Positions 31,992-43,688 of a stretch of 60,000 nt of DNA are shown here, in pieces. How positions within the stretch are numbered: position 1 is the stretch's first letter; each line of letters starts with the position of its first letter. The notes under the pieces are model-generated. The model was not told the origin of the DNA. It saw only the letters and a program-made list of their open reading frames with translations, and ran no database searches. The DNA comes from Adiantum capillus-veneris (Eukaryota > Streptophyta > Polypodiopsida > Polypodiales > Pteridaceae), in contig CM043955.1 in assembly GCA_014529385.2 (NCBI GenBank), positions 152,942,140-153,002,139 of the forward strand. Reading direction: 5' to 3'. The position numbers and the translations under genes were made by a program.

Positions 31992-33135
31992 GATGACAAA
32001 ACTACCAAAAGATTCTGGGAAAGTTTTGGCAGAGTCTCCTTTGTATTTGGGACTATGTCAACCAAAATACGAGACAACATGACCAAGTATGTCACTCACA
32101 AAGCATAAAAGAGGGCAATGCCTCTCAAAAGCACATTGTATAGAGACCAACTGAGGTGCATAAACTGTCAAACTGACCATAGATCGCCAACTCGGTGTCC
32201 GAAACACCTATACCACTCTATACATGTCCTATAGCGAGGCCTCATAAGGGATGCTCCAACTACCTGTATCACCGAAGGTATCTCCACATTTGAGAATACC
32301 CCAGCTCAATGAAAACCTCATGTTATCGACCCTCAACAATGTAGGTTATGCAGCAAAATGTATAGCCAAATTTCAGAAATGGCTATCATCCAGACCAAGT
32401 CTCGAAAATGGTCGGGACTGTCGTACTAGCCAAAAGATGGCTCCACAAAAGCATACAATGGCAGTATCCACAAAAACATACAAGTCTGTCATGACGCTCA
32501 AACATGTGCCAAAAGCATGTGCATGCAAAGAAATGTCCCTCCAGGGAGTCAAATTGCTCTTAAAAGAGCTTAAACACTGTCAAAAGTGCCAACATATGCA
32601 TGTACACTTAAAAAATTGCTCCGCCTGGAACCAGCATATCGCAAGCTCTGCAACTTGTAGCCTGTGAGTCAATGTTGATGCCATAGCCAAAGCCTAAATC
32701 AAGGCCAAGAAGCATAGAGGAAGCTAACCAAGCCGCTCTATGTACATGTACATGTACTTGTATCTGTACCTGTAGTCAAAGAAGACAATGTCGCCAAACT
32801 CCTACTCTATGTGTGTGTATGAGGCCACTCCGAAAGAGGCTACATGCTACCAAATGATCCATGGGCTCTCATAGATGGAAGAGACTGCAATAATGGTACT
32901 TGTAATGGCTATGGAAGCTCTCTAGCACAAACTACCAAAAGAGAGCTGAAAAATGTAGCTCTTAAATTGTAGCTCGATGAGGTTTCTAATGGCACAAATG
33001 GCTTCACAAGGGGGGTAAAACCACATGAAACCTGCTGGAAACTCTCTCAGCATGCTGAATTTGCTGATGCCAAAGTTGGAACCCTGTTTGTACTCTTGAA
33101 AGTGCGCACGTGCAAAAGCAATTTTGGGAATGAAA
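31992..33135. other. Copia-1 untranslated leader
   Basis: About 1.1 kb between PBS and gag start. No coding sequence supported; contains (GTACAT)-type short repeats near 32,740-32,770. Long for a copia leader, so it may hide further insertions, but I see no ends. Confidence 0.55.
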
Positions 33136-33150
33136 CAGCTCTAATACCAG
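33136..33150 (-). other. Copia-1 primer-binding site
   Basis: Minus strand CTGGTATTAGAGCTG directly after the LTR end. One change from the TGGTATCAGAGC initiator-Met site. Confidence 0.75.
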
Positions 33151-33151
33151 A

Positions 33152-33418
33152 TGAAGGAGAGGAGCCAGGAGCACATCGAAAGAGGAAGATGAATACGCAC
33201 ACACACTCACACACACACCACCATAGCCACACACACAGGTTGGAGGGGGAGAGCCAACACACATTGTGTGCTCCCTTTCTTTCTTCTCTATCTTATACAC
33301 TTAGGCACAATACACACTCTACTTTGTGTTAGTGGCTCACACAAGTGTATAGTTGTACACTTAGGGTTAGTAGCAGTTAGTGATCGACGGTCGGCCACAT
33401 GGCCATTAAACCTAACAA
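33152..33418 (-). repeat. Copia-1 5' LTR
   Basis: 267 bp. On the minus strand starts TGTTAGG and ends CTCTCCTTCA, followed by the PBS. It interrupts the Copia-2 RNase H immediately after the codons for HIEVHYH. The 3' LTR partner is lost beyond 17,393. Confidence 0.75.
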
Positions 33419-34690
33419 TGGTAATGCACCTCAATGTGCTTTGTGCGAGCATGACAAACTGGGTTCCTTGCAACTGCCAATGCGTTCTAACTGCAAGTGT
33501 AGATAGTGTTGGCAGTTTCCTATCCAACACCCAAATCAACCATAAGGCGCCTAAGCCATACACACTCAACCGTAGCTATGAAGATTTCCTTGTACTTAGC
33601 TTGACAACTAGAAGTGGCCATAGTAGGTTGCTTCTTGCTCAACCGTGATATACATGAACTGCCAAGCATGAAGGAAAAACCACTTGTGGACACTCGTGTG
33701 TCAAAACAACCAACCCAATTTGAGTCCAAAAAAGTATGTAAGTCTGGCGGCAATGATTTTCCTTGGGGTAAAACAAGCCAAGATGTGAAGTGCCACTCAA
33801 GTAGTAGAAAATCCTATTGACAACCTGCCAATGCTTAGACCTTGGGCTATGCATAAATCTACTCACTTGTGAGACTAAAACTGAATATCCGGCCTCATGT
33901 TGCATACATAAATGAGGCATCCAACAACAGTTTGGTAAAGAGTGACATTTTTAGGATCACTAGCATCATGAAGACTCGATTTCAAGCCTGTTTCCATGGG
34001 AGTGACGACAGGTTTCCAATCCTCAAGTCCAAACTTACATAGCAATGTCTCTATGTAACTTTTCGCACACAAGCAATACCACCATCACACTACTTAAACT
34101 GTATCCCCAAGTAATGATGCAACAGCCCCAAATCTTTCATCTTGAAAGTAGCATTCAAATCAGCCTTAAATTCAACAATATGTCTCTCATTTGGTCCAGT
34201 GATCAGCAAATCATCTATGTAAAGAACCACACTGAGAAATACATCACTCTCATGCTTTACATACAATGTGCTTTTTGTTGGACTGTTACGAAAGCCTCGT
34301 TTGACCAAATGAGTGTCAGCCTTCTCATACCAAGCATGAGGAGAATGCTTCAACCCATACAAAGCTTTATTACATTTTCACACCTTATCCTCTTGTCCTT
34401 TCTTAACAAAACCGTGAGGCTGCATTACATAAACTTCCTCAAATATGTCACCATTCAAGAAAGCGATAACAGTGTCTGATTGATGTACGTCCCAACCAAA
34501 ATGAGCTGCCAATGCACATCAAAAACACACAATAAATCACACAACAAGTGGGAGCAAAAGTCTCTTCATAATCTATGCCTTTTTGTTGTGCATAACCGCA
34601 ACAAGTCGAGCCTTATAGCGTTCAATCTCACCATCTGGCTTGCGTTTCAACTTGTAAACCCCCTTCGAATCACATAAAGTCCATGTGTCA
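33419..34690 (-). pseudogene. Copia-2 reverse transcriptase and RNase H
   Basis: Minus-strand pieces in order: LYGLKHSPHAWYEKAD, catalytic LYIDDLLITGP, KMKDLGLLHHYLGIQF (34,362-34,090); CAKSYIETLLCKFGLEDWKP, VGCLIYVCNMRPDIQF (34,072-33,875); VSRFMHSPRSKHWQVVNR and YLSGTSHLGL; then RNase H DSNWVGCFDTRVSTSGFSFM and PVCHARTKHIEVHYH. RNase H is cut four residues from its usual end by the Copia-1 LTR. Frameshifts divide the pieces. Ty1/copia by every motif. Confidence 0.88.
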
Positions 34691-35149
34691 TTTTCTATAA
34701 GTGCATCATATTGCGATTGCATGGCAGCCATGGGGCAGCCATCCATTTTTTTGAATTATGTGCTTCATCAAAAGACAAAGGTTCCTCGACATCATGTAAG
34801 CTAGACACAGCCAAAGCATAACAATCTGATGCATAAGATGATGCATGGCGATAACTTGAATGAGTACAACTATACAAAGGTGCATCCAATTTATTGTCAT
34901 GCAAAGTATGCACCAGCCATTTAGGCATACCTCTAGCCTGTTCATTCTCAGTCCTTTCCTCATCAAGTACATCATGTGCATCTGCATCAGTAATAGGTTG
35001 ATCTGTAACATTTTCGAAAACCCCCACAGGCTGTACATTTGCCTCATTGGAATTTACATTCGAACTTCCACCACTGAAAAGAGGCAACAAAGTGTCATAA
35101 ATGTCATGTGAGCTTAAATTATTGTCTCTAGTACATGACAGCAAGGGTC
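34691..35149 (-). pseudogene. Copia-2 integrase-RT linker
   Basis: Open for 149 codons with low-complexity acidic sequence and then MPKWLVHTLHD and VEEPLSFDEAHNSKKW, the block that normally precedes copia RT (EP.tf.eA....W..AM). No enzymatic role. Confidence 0.7.
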
Positions 35150-35870
35150 ATGAGACATATACTCCCCCCGATCAGAACGGAGGGTGCCCATAGTACATTT
35201 TGAGACATTTTCAGCCATATCCAGAAGTTTTTTGAAGCACATAAATACTTCAAACTTTGATTTAAGCGGAAATACTCATGCATGCCTAGAGTAATCATCA
35301 ATGAAAGTCATGAAGTAAAGGTAATTGCCCAAGGACGGAGTTTGCATGGGCCCATAAACATCACTATGCATAAGCTGCAACCTGCATGTGGCCCTAATTG
35401 AACCATCCTTTGGAAACTTAGAATGCTGCATCTTACTCAAAATACAACCTTCACAAACATGTTTGGTAGGTGCTTCAAGAAGTGGCAAAGAAGCAACCAT
35501 ATCAGATTTCTTCAAACACAGCAAACTGGCAAAATTCACATGACCAAAACGTGCATGCCAAAGTTTTACATTTGAAGTAGCCTTTAAATTTACAACTGCA
35601 TTTGCAAAATTTTGCCCACACTTTTCATACAAAGTGATCTTATACAACCCACGACATAAAATGCCAGATGCAACAATTTCATCACCAAAACTGAGATCAT
35701 GTACTATACATCTGTCATCCACAAATTTGACTACAAGACCAAGTCTAGCAAGTGCAAATACAAACAAAAGATTCTTCTTGATCCTAGGTACATAAAGTGC
35801 ATCAACAAGTGTGAAAGAACTGCCATTTGCAGCAATAAAGAACAATCTTTCCAACTCCTTGAAGAGGATA
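35150..35870 (-). pseudogene. Copia-2 integrase with internal deletion
   Basis: Minus strand shows the zinc domain (LWHARFGHVNFASL ... CEGCILSKMQHSKF), first catalytic Asp in MHSDVYGPMQTPS, YFMTFIDDYSRHA, and the second Asp in LRSDRGGVYVS. Directly after this the sequence jumps to the RT linker (LLSCTRDNNLSS). The stretch with the catalytic Glu (NGVAE block) is gone, a loss of roughly 100 or more codons compared with Copia-1, so this copy cannot encode a working integrase. Confidence 0.8.
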
Positions 35871-36350
35871 AGAGGCATTGTTGGCACAAGTAACTGAATT
35901 CCCATGAGGGGCAGACTCAAGAGAGGTGAACAAATCACAATGTGAGGTAATGTGATTTGTAGCACCACTGTCAAAATGCAACACATGTGAATCTGCAACA
36001 ACTGACATGCATGCATCATGGACAACAGGATTATAGGTATACTCTACACTAAAAGCCCATTCTGCATCAACATCAGCATCATAGTCTCCTTTCACTGAAT
36101 AAACAATAGCTGCATTTGTAGTGGAACTAGCATTTGCAGTGAAACCGCCCTTTTTCTTCTTGGACTCTTTGGCCTTCAACTTAGGACACTGCTTGACCAA
36201 GTGATCATTAGCTTTACAATAATGGCAACACATCTTCCTTTTGCCCTTATCACCAAAATTTCTAGACAAATTGGTGCCAGTAGAAGCATTAGAAACATGT
36301 GATTTTTCACTCGCAAACCAGAAGCACCAAACGTAAATCTGGCCAGACAA
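35871..36350 (-). pseudogene. Copia-2 gag zinc knuckle and protease
   Basis: Open frame on the minus strand with knuckle CHYCKANDHLVKQC (C-X2-C-X4-H-X4-C) near 36,190-36,232 and protease active site HFDSGATNHIT near 35,955-35,990, then YPLQGVGKI. The upstream gag is absent because LINE sequence begins at about 36,350 and the frame happens to continue into it. Confidence 0.82.
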
Positions 36351-37470
36351 GTGACTAAGGATCTTTGGCTGAAAAAGCCTGAGTTCAAGGGAAAAAGGGC
36401 AGAGATCCTCATGTGCACCTTTAACAATGCCGTCTTCTTGTATAAAGTCAAGTACCATTTGTTTCAATTGATCAAGGCACAAACCAAAGAGAGTTGGTGA
36501 CAACAGACATCCTTGTTTAACCCCAATAGTGCTTGCAAAATTTTCAAAAATTCATCTTCCCATGTGTAATTGTGACAAATCACATTTTCATAGATTTGAG
36601 AAACCGCAAGCATAAATTCACTTGGCACTTGGAGTTCTTCCACCCTTCTCCACAAATTGTTACCTGGAATCATATCAACGGCCTGTTTTAAGTCCTCAAA
36701 GCAACAATATAACCCCTTTCCTTTCAAACAACTTTCCTCCATGAGAACGCGAAGAGTGACAAGATGGTCAATGGTGCTCTGTCATCGACAAAAACCCTCT
36801 TGTCATTTTGCACGCTTGCCATTCTTTTCAGCCCAATCACTCAATTTTATCTCCATTATGGACCCAAACAACTTTTCCATAAGAGACCCAATCATTATGG
36901 TTCGGTAGTTATTTACATTCTTTACATCCCCTCCTTTATGCAAAGGCTTGACCCAATAAGGGGTCCATCACAAGGCATACCATGTTGAAGTGCAAGGTTA
37001 AACATATCACACATCCAATCATGTGTAAAATACCCCGTCTATTTAATCATTTTTGGCTTGATAACTTGAAGATCTCACGCTTTGCGAGTAGCCAACCCTT
37101 CAAGCCCGTCGCACACCTTAATAGTAAAAAAGGAGGGCATACATGGGAGTGAATCATAAAAGGGTATCTTTTTAGTATTTGATTGCTCATATATTTTCCT
37201 ACAATGTGTGTACATATCCATAAGACTCAAGTTACCAAAACTCTCAACCTGCTTGCCCTTCAAGTTTCTCTAAAATCTTCCACATGTGTGTGCCTTTTCT
37301 TGGACTTGAAAAAATTGATGCTTTTCTCATGTTCTTCTCTTCTGTTGAATCAATGTTTTGTATGCATGCAAATGACTTTGATAGTTGTGTTTGTCCACAT
37401 TTAGCTTAATCAAGGACTTTCAAGCATCTTGACATTCTTTATCAAACCGCCTTTTGTGTGATCTATCTTT
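36350..37470 (-). pseudogene. LINE (non-LTR) reverse transcriptase fragment
   Basis: Minus strand, frameshifted, in order: FDKECQDA and HLHAYKTLIQQKR (region between endonuclease and RT), DGLEGLATRKA, PLIGSSLCIKEG-type block, KGLYCCFEDLKQAVDMIP (motif A: LYCCF-D), LWRRVEELQVP, SQIYENVICH, then GCLLSPTLFGLCLDQL (motif B G..QGC..SP). The catalytic YADD motif is missing; the fragment stops before it at the Copia-2 junction. Plant L1-like or RTE-like; motif A has Glu-Asp in place of the usual Phe-x-D. Inactive. Confidence 0.75.
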
Positions 37471-37580
37471 GTTGTTACCATGTCATAAAATCTAATATCT
37501 AACCAACCCCAAATGATTTTCTCATATTAAACTGATCATTTAATTTGGGAGAATAAATGGGAACAAGGGTTAGAATATAG
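37471..37580. other. Short unassigned spacer
   Basis: No feature recognised between the LINE fragment and the Tat-type LTR-like region. Confidence 0.4.
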
Positions 37581-38327
37581 ACATGTGCTTATGGATTTAT
37601 CTCAACACGGGGTCGCCAAGGTTAAAAGGGGTCCAAATAAGAGATGGTTTGTCAAAAAGAGCAAGGATAACTAATAGAGCTTAAATACCTTAGGGTTAGC
37701 GTCATTGAATACCTCCAAAGGGTATCGTTAAAATTCCTTTGACCTTAGGCAAGCTAGGACTATGCTTGAGGTGGGAACTCAGCCCAAGCTTGAGGTGCTT
37801 GTTGTGCTTGCTGACTAAGGTGCTTGAGGTGCTTTTCATGCTTGCTGACTAAGGTGCTTGAGATGCTTAATGACTAAGGTGCTAAAGTGCTCCATGACTA
37901 AGGTGCTTAAGGGGCTCAAGGTGTTCTCAAAAGTCAACAAGATCCCTACTCGAGGAGGGGCGAGCCCTCATTGTAGGAGCTAGAGAGAGAACACACACAC
38001 CCTTATACCAAGTCAAGCCTTGCCTAATGAAGCAATAGAGACACTTGTCAACTTCCTCTTCATGTTGCCCTCATGGTGTGCCTAAGGCCTATTGGTTGGT
38101 CTCTCAAGGGGTCCAATGATGATTTAGCTAATTTAATTAATTGTGTATGCATTTATCAAGTCCTCTCTCTCAAAGGGGAAAGGGGGACACTTGTCCTAAG
38201 GCTAGCATGCTTGCTTGATATGCACTGTGCATGTGATTGGTTAGGCTTGAAGGAGTCCAATGAGCTTCCACCAAGAGCTAGCAGAGGGGGTCGACCAAAG
38301 CAAGGAGGAGGCTAGCTTGGGGGGTAC
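37580..38327 (+). repeat. Plus-strand copy of the Tat-A/B LTR-like region, cut by Chromo-2
   Basis: Shares with 3,563-4,800 (opposite strand) the opening ATCTCAACACGGGG, ACCTTAGGGTTAGC, the GGTGCTTGAGG short-period repeats (37,780-37,930), AGAGAGAACAC, GGGGTCCAATGAT and GGGGTCGACC. Homology ends at GGGGTAC, exactly where Chromo-2 starts. Confidence 0.7.
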
Positions 38328-38450
38328 TGTAAGGACATGGGTCCTATGGGCAAGGCCACCGGCACGGCCGAAAATTGTGTACGTTAGGAGGAGGCTATAA
38401 GATAGCACGGCTAGGTGAAGACTAGCACACACATTACCATCGCCCTTTCA
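38328..38450 (+). repeat. Chromo-2 5' LTR remnant
   Basis: About 123 bp from TGTAAGG to CCCTTTCA, followed by CTGGTATCCGACC, a weak match to the initiator-Met PBS (TGGTATCAGAGC). Short compared with Chromo-1, so probably internally deleted. A TATAAG lies at about 38,397. Confidence 0.5.
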
Positions 38451-38716
38451 CTGGTATCCGACCTATTTCAAGGAAAGGGGAAAAGCGGGTTGCATGTGCA
38501 TGCGACGTGCTGCTTCTCTCCCACATTTTGTAGGCAACGACGTCTCCGCTCTGCACCAAAAAGAAGGTAGGCACATAGGTTTCTGTGCACAATGCACGAA
38601 GGCACATAATGACAGCCACCCCACCTATGCACGACCAAGGCAAACTCGACCGAAAACTCTGTGGCATCGAGGCTCCGTTGGTTGTGCGCATAGGAAGGCC
38701 CGCTTAACCCTTGCAT

Positions 38717-38781
38717 GAAGGAGGGTTGAACCCACCCCATGAGGGTAAGAGGCCGTCGCTCTACCATCAAGCTATTGAGCC
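38717..38781 (-). ncRNA. tRNA-like sequence, possible head of a SINE
   Basis: Minus strand begins GGCTCAATAGCTTGATGG, an A-box-like stretch followed by TAGAGC. About 30 bases on lies GGGTTCAACCC, a B-box-like sequence. D-arm and anticodon-arm lengths fit a tRNA and the anticodon stem pairs at four of five positions, but the acceptor stem does not close, so it is not a functional tRNA. The unique sequence downstream on the minus strand (to about 38,480) could be a SINE body. No target duplication or A/T tail seen. Lies in the Chromo-2 leader. Confidence 0.4.
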
Positions 38782-39216
38782 TTGTTGTGTATAACAAGGA
38801 AAGATAGCATACTTGTGTTGACAAGAAAGCAAGAAGGAAAGGAAAAACTTCAAACTTCTAGGAAGTAGTTTCACCCTTCCTTTTCACTTCTTGGAGGAAG
38901 GCAAGTTTTCCTCCAAAAATTCTCTTTTCCTCAAGGAGGTAACTTCAAAGTAAACAAAAGACTTCACAAAAATGACTTTTCTGAAGATGTTCTTACGATG
39001 AACGACACATGACGCGCTACAATTTCCGCAAGGCAAGGTTCGCATGCAAGGCAAATTGCCGAGCATAAAAAACACAAAGACTTCAAGCTTTACAAGGTAC
39101 AAGTTGATGCTTTTTTTTTCCCCTCGTTACATTAGTGTGTGTTTACCATCGCTAGTGCGGATATCCCATCTATGCACACTTTTGATTTTGAGCACGTAGA
39201 TCAAAATTAGGGCACC
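38782..39216 (+). other. Chromo-2 leader
   Basis: Non-coding, ends in CACCATGG at the gag start. Contains a T9 run at 39,111-39,119. Confidence 0.5.
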
Positions 39217-40562
39217 ATGGGTACTGCCGACACTAATATACATGACGATGATGATCTAGGAGATCATGGTCTTGTAGATATGGCTGCTTTCAAGACTTTG
39301 AAAAATTGTCAAAGATTACTTGAACGCAACCTTTCTGCACTCAATGCAAATGTTACAAATCTTACTGAGCTACTTGTGAAATTTATGAATTCACAGATGG
39401 CTCAAGGAGCCACAAGTGGTACGGTTCAAGGAAACCAAGCTCGCATGACTCAAGGAGTCCAAGAGACAAGTGCTTCAAAAGATGTAGAAGTTAGCAATGC
39501 ATTGCTTAAGAATATCACCATTCCTGAGTTTCACGGGGAAGAGCGTGATCATAACAAGGATGCGATCAATAAATTCTTACACAAATGGAGTGATATTCAT
39601 AGATTGAAACACACCCCGGATATAAAGATGGTTGTGGAAACAAGTCTCTCTCTTAAAGGTAAGGCCTATAAGTAATGGATGACATTTTCAATAGATGCTC
39701 GTCCTCCGTCTTGGGCTGCGCTTCAATCTTCTTTCTCCAAAGAGTTTTTGAACTCCAATAAAGAAGATAAGAATTGGTTAGCATGGGATGCATGTCGCAT
39801 GTCTGGCCTCTCTCTCACACACTACGATGATGACCAAGAGAGGAAGGGAAATTTTCCCTACTCTAAGAACAATTTTGATAAGAGAATGTGGCTAAGAGCC
39901 AATGGCGAGGTAGATCTCCCACACGTTCCAAGAGGAATAAGAGACAATCTACCTCTCAACATCGACAAGAGGCTAAGAAGCATAAGCAAACACGAGATAC
40001 TCCATGTGGGTCTCAGTACTGTTGATTTTGAGCGTGCAAAGAAACACAATTTGTGTTTCAAATGTCTTTCGAACCAACATAACAAGAAGGATTGTCCTCT
40101 TTTGCAAGGCTAAGAACAGGCCATGCACACGATGCAACACCTCACATTAGATTTGTCTCCTAAATATTTTGTTGTAGAGGTTCTTCATATGGAAGAAAAG
40201 CACAAGTGTTGTGCGCCTGCTTCAATGTGGCAGCCTACCTTTGGCCCCCATGATTTGGTTCGCATGCATGGCACTATTAACGGACAACGTGTTCATATTT
40301 TAGTGGATGATGGTGCAACTCATAACTTCCTGAACTATAAGCTAGTCAAGGAATTGAAGCTCACATAGACTTCCGGCTCCCACAAGTATGTGGTAGAGCA
40401 GATGTCTGGGAATGATAAAGAAGTATGGGACACGATAGTTCAAGGGGTTGAGCTTATTGTTCAAGATCATACGATGACCCTTGACTTCAAGTTATGAACA
40501 TGGACCGTGCTAATGTAGTTTTAGGACGGGAGTGGCTACATGGTTTAGGAAACACATTGCAC
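39217..40562 (+). pseudogene. Chromo-2 gag-protease
   Basis: ATG in a good context (CACCATGG). Reads through one TAA at 39,673, one TAA at 40,111 and a frameshift near 40,495. N-terminal coiled-coil-like helix (NLSALNANVTNLTELLVKF), gag block IPEFHGEERDHNKDAINKFL ... RPPSWAALQSSFSKEF, zinc knuckle CFKCLSNQHNKKDC at about 40,054-40,095 (C-X2-C-X4-H-X4-C), retropepsin site HILVDDGATHNFL (D-D-G instead of D-S/T-G) and VVLGREWLHGLG at the protease end. Tat-C interrupts it directly after LHTS. Gag forms the particle, protease matures it. Decayed but short of many stops. Confidence 0.85.
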
Positions 40563-40567
40563 ACTAG
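40563..40567. other. Tat-C target site duplication, left copy (actag)
   Basis: actag before TGTTAGC; the identical copy follows the 3' LTR at 58,412-58,416. Confidence 0.92.
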
Positions 40568-40795
40568 TGTTAGCAGCAAGCTAACACGGATACCATGACT
40601 ACCATTTTTCGGAGCTCTCGATGTAAAACACTTATTATTTGATAAATTGGAAATATTGCAACTCCTATTTTTCGGATAAACCTTGTAATTGATGAGCCGG
40701 GGCTACAAGCTTCCAGATTGTATCAACCTGTCATTACCTATCTTTAGTTAGATTCCCAAATTATTAGTTTTGACCATCAAAAACCTTGGCTAAGG

Positions 40796-40803
40796 TATAA
40801 AAG
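40796..40803 (+). promoter_or_regulatory. TATA box of the Tat-C LTR
   Basis: TATAAAAG, conserved at 57,709-57,716 in the 3' LTR. Transcription would start about 25-35 bp downstream. Confidence 0.7.
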
Positions 40804-40942
40804 CCAATTTTTTAAAGTTATTTGTATGTTTTGGATAATGAAATACGCAATATGAGCTAACCACGCTCATTTCTCTCCTTCTCGCGCTTCCTACTTCCTC
40901 CCCATTTGTCACATTGCAGTCACTTTTGTTGCATTGCAACGG

Positions 40943-40951
40943 CAGGTAAGA
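40943..40951 (+). promoter_or_regulatory. Candidate 5' splice site in the Tat-C LTR
   Basis: CAG|GTAAGA downstream of the TATA box, conserved at 57,856-57,864 in the 3' LTR. A near-consensus plant splice donor; use is inferred, not shown. Confidence 0.45.
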
Positions 40952-41541
40952 GCTCTACGCATTGACATAAACACATCACAGTATTTCGTAGCTTTTAGTG
41001 TTGTCGACCCGCAGCCTCATTTCATCATAAGTAGGAATTTACACTCCTAAATCAAAAACTAAGGATAGGCAGGGTATTGGGGAATCATTGCTAAGCATTT
41101 AGGTGCATTCTGGGTCGTAAACGACTAGGTCAAAAATCCACTACTGTTAATAATCGCAATTTTGGCACCTGACCTAAAGTGGGGTTTGAGACAATAATCA
41201 TATGTGCTTAGGTCTTATAAACATGTCCTAGAAGTTTCATTACATTTGGATGTCATCTGATGCTGTAACGGATGTTATTTGTTTGCCGATGAGCGATTGG
41301 CTTTTGGTGATTTCAGTCACTTGAGTGTAGCTTTTGGTGATTGGATTTTAGTGATTTCAGTCACTTGAGTGTAGCTTGAGTTAGATGCGAGTTGTAAGTT
41401 GTTTTCCTAGAGATTGACAACCTCTTATAGCCTCTATGCACTAGTTGAGTCAGCTTCATCGCATGGATTGACAATTTAATTGTGGTTCTCGCTAAAACTG
41501 CAATAAGATACGATAGTGAGGTTAGACACGCGTGCCACATT

Positions 41542-41559
41542 TGGCGCCGCTTCTGGGGA
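41542..41559 (+). other. Tat-C primer-binding site
   Basis: TGGCGCCGCTTCTGGGGA two bases after the LTR. Resembles the tRNA-Asp-type site known from Athila/Tat elements. Confidence 0.85.
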
Positions 41560-42100
41560 ACGAAGAGACCTAAACTAGGGAAAAACACAAGCGTCTTGTG
41601 AAGTTATCCTTTAACTTCCTCTAGGATCTCCTAGAGTTAAAGAGGAGTTAAAAACTTTCTTTTAGAAACCGCATAGCTTAAGATTGTCGACTGTTGTTGT
41701 GTAGAGGTAGCTTGGAAGTAATCGTAATTGTCGAGTGCCTTTAGGATTGTAGGATTGTAGAATTAGATTAGGATTTTGAGATGATTAATAGACGAGACAA
41801 GTCTTAAGATCAATGCTCAGGAAACCATAAAAAACAAGAAAACGAGTATTTGTGGACACTTTCCACAACCCCATTGCATGAGAACCTAGGAGTAGGGTAA
41901 GTAGGATCCAAGGTGGATTTTAGAACATTGCTCTCTCCAAAAGAATCATTGTGAGTTGTATTTGAAGTTGTAGAATTTCAGGTCTGTGGCTAGAAATAGC
42001 ACAAAAAGACTCCAAACCACTCAATCCTACTGAAGAGTATGCTTAAAAGTTGTATGCACCAGTCGGTAAGTTCAAGGACACTTTGAAATAAAAATTTCAA
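41560..42100 (+). other. Tat-C untranslated leader, proximal part
   Basis: About 540 bp, no coding sequence or repeats that I can support. Confidence 0.6.
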
Positions 42101-43380
42101 GAGTTTGCAAAAACTCAGATTATTTACTTTTTCTTGATATTTTAGGCCAAATTAAGTTTTGACTTGATTCATAGGCTTAAACAACTCATGAAAAGACTGT
42201 CCATGAAAAAAGTGCAAAAATGATTTATTTTGGGCATAAAGTAAATAATCGCGATTATTTACTTTCAGCTCCAAATTGACCAAGGTTGATACCAGTGACT
42301 CATTGCATGTGTACAGACAACTTTTGTAAAGGCACATTGGATTTGAATCACCAAACTAGCAAAAAACTGGGAAAAAACTCAAGTTTGTACTGTGTTTCTA
42401 GAACTTGAGTGTAAATTGGGAAAAAATAGTCCAAAGTTAATGAAATTTGATTCATAGGCTTGTATTGATGTGATAAACATGTGTACATGCTCACTTAACC
42501 AAAAAGATGCAAAAAATTTCCAGTTGTAAACAATCACGATTATTTACATATGCCCCATTTTTCAACTTTTTTTAACAAGTTAGCATACCACTGGTTTTAC
42601 CATGTTGTAATAAGCCCACAAACCAAATTGGTAAGATTTGGATCATTGGATTGAAAATCGTTACCAAATTTCAAAGTCATTCTACGGACATAAAACTGAT
42701 GACCATTTGACCAAAAATAATCCAAACTTGATGAAACTTGGCTAGAGACCTTAAGTTGAAGTGCTTAACAGATCTGTGTCAAGATTGGGACAAAAACTTG
42801 CAAAAAAATAGCCAGAGTAAATAATCACGATTATTTACATCTGCTACAAAAATTGACAATCTTGCATATTTGGGCATACCACAAGGTCAAGCATATCAAG
42901 TAGACCAGACACATCTATTTTGGTGAAATTTGGATCACAAAAGTGAGACTTAAGCCAGATTCTTGAAAATCGAGTCTACGGACACAAAACAATTGATAAA
43001 CTTGAACAGATTTTATGCAAGCTTGTTGAAACTTGTCCAAGGACCTTAACAGGTTGTATACTTGGCAAACCAAGCCAAAAAGTATAAAAAGCTGACAAAA
43101 GTAAATAATCGCAATCATTTACTACTACTGCTACACAGAACCATCATTTTTTACTATTGAACTTGTACAGTGATAGACCAACATTATACAAAGTCACCGG
43201 GCAATTTTGGGTTCAATCGGATCCAAATTGGTACATGTTCACTCAGTTTCCAGGTTGCAGATTAATCCTTTGATTTTTGCCAAATTCTAGTTGAAATCTC
43301 AACTGCTGACTGAATTAGCTCGATTTGAAGTGATACACATAGACCAATCACAATAGTTAGCAAAAATTATATTGTCTTTG
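42101..43380 (+). repeat. Tat-C tandem array A with palindromic core
   Basis: Units of 284-291 bp carry the core GTAAATAATCGCGATTATTTAC or one- to three-base variants at 42,241, 42,526, 42,817 and 43,101; a half core lies at about 42,117. Between cores, blocks recur in order ('gaaatttggatca', 'tctacggaca-aaaac', 'gatgaaactTg--aggaccttaa'). Confidence 0.88.
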
Positions 43381-43498
43381 TGAAAGAATAGCTAACTTGA
43401 TCAAATTTGTACAGGAATCAGGTTGCAGACGAGGATTCAGTAGCTTGACAAAAAGTGCAATCTAGTCAAGTGGAACAAATTGGCAACAAGTCAAATGA

Positions 43499-43508
43499 AA
43501 GGTAAGTA
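43499..43508 (+). promoter_or_regulatory. Candidate 5' splice site upstream of the pre-gag ORF
   Basis: AAAG|GTAAGTA at 43,498-43,508, a strong donor consensus, about 180 bp before the first long open frame. Confidence 0.4.
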
Positions 43509-43688
43509 CTCTATCCACGGCTTCACAATTCTTTATGAACCTTAGATCTAGTCGTGTACTAGGAAATCAGGGCATATTTGGAGAAACCTCTAGTAGAGTA
43601 TCCACCGAAGAAAGCATGAATCAAGGCAATTCCTTGCACACTATCCCTGAAGAAGTCTCAGACACTTTTTTCAGATTCAACATCTGAA

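Larger units (their letters stand above)
40568..41539 (+). repeat. Tat-C 5' LTR
   Basis: 972 bp. The first 22 bases contain the hairpin GTTAGC-agcaa-GCTAAC. It has a direct duplication of about 38 bp (ttttggtga...gtgtagc) around 41,300-41,375 that the 3' LTR lacks. A partial copy of the palindrome core (gttaataatcgcaatttt) lies at 41,146-41,163. Confidence 0.92.

Noticed and set aside
32251-32667. 138-codon plus-strand frame in the Copia-1 leader
   Set aside because: No similarity to a known protein by eye, no ATG context and it lies antisense to the element leader; too weak to call a gene.
33419-33423. atggt as a target duplication of Copia-1
   Set aside because: The other end of Copia-1 is lost, so no partner copy can be compared.
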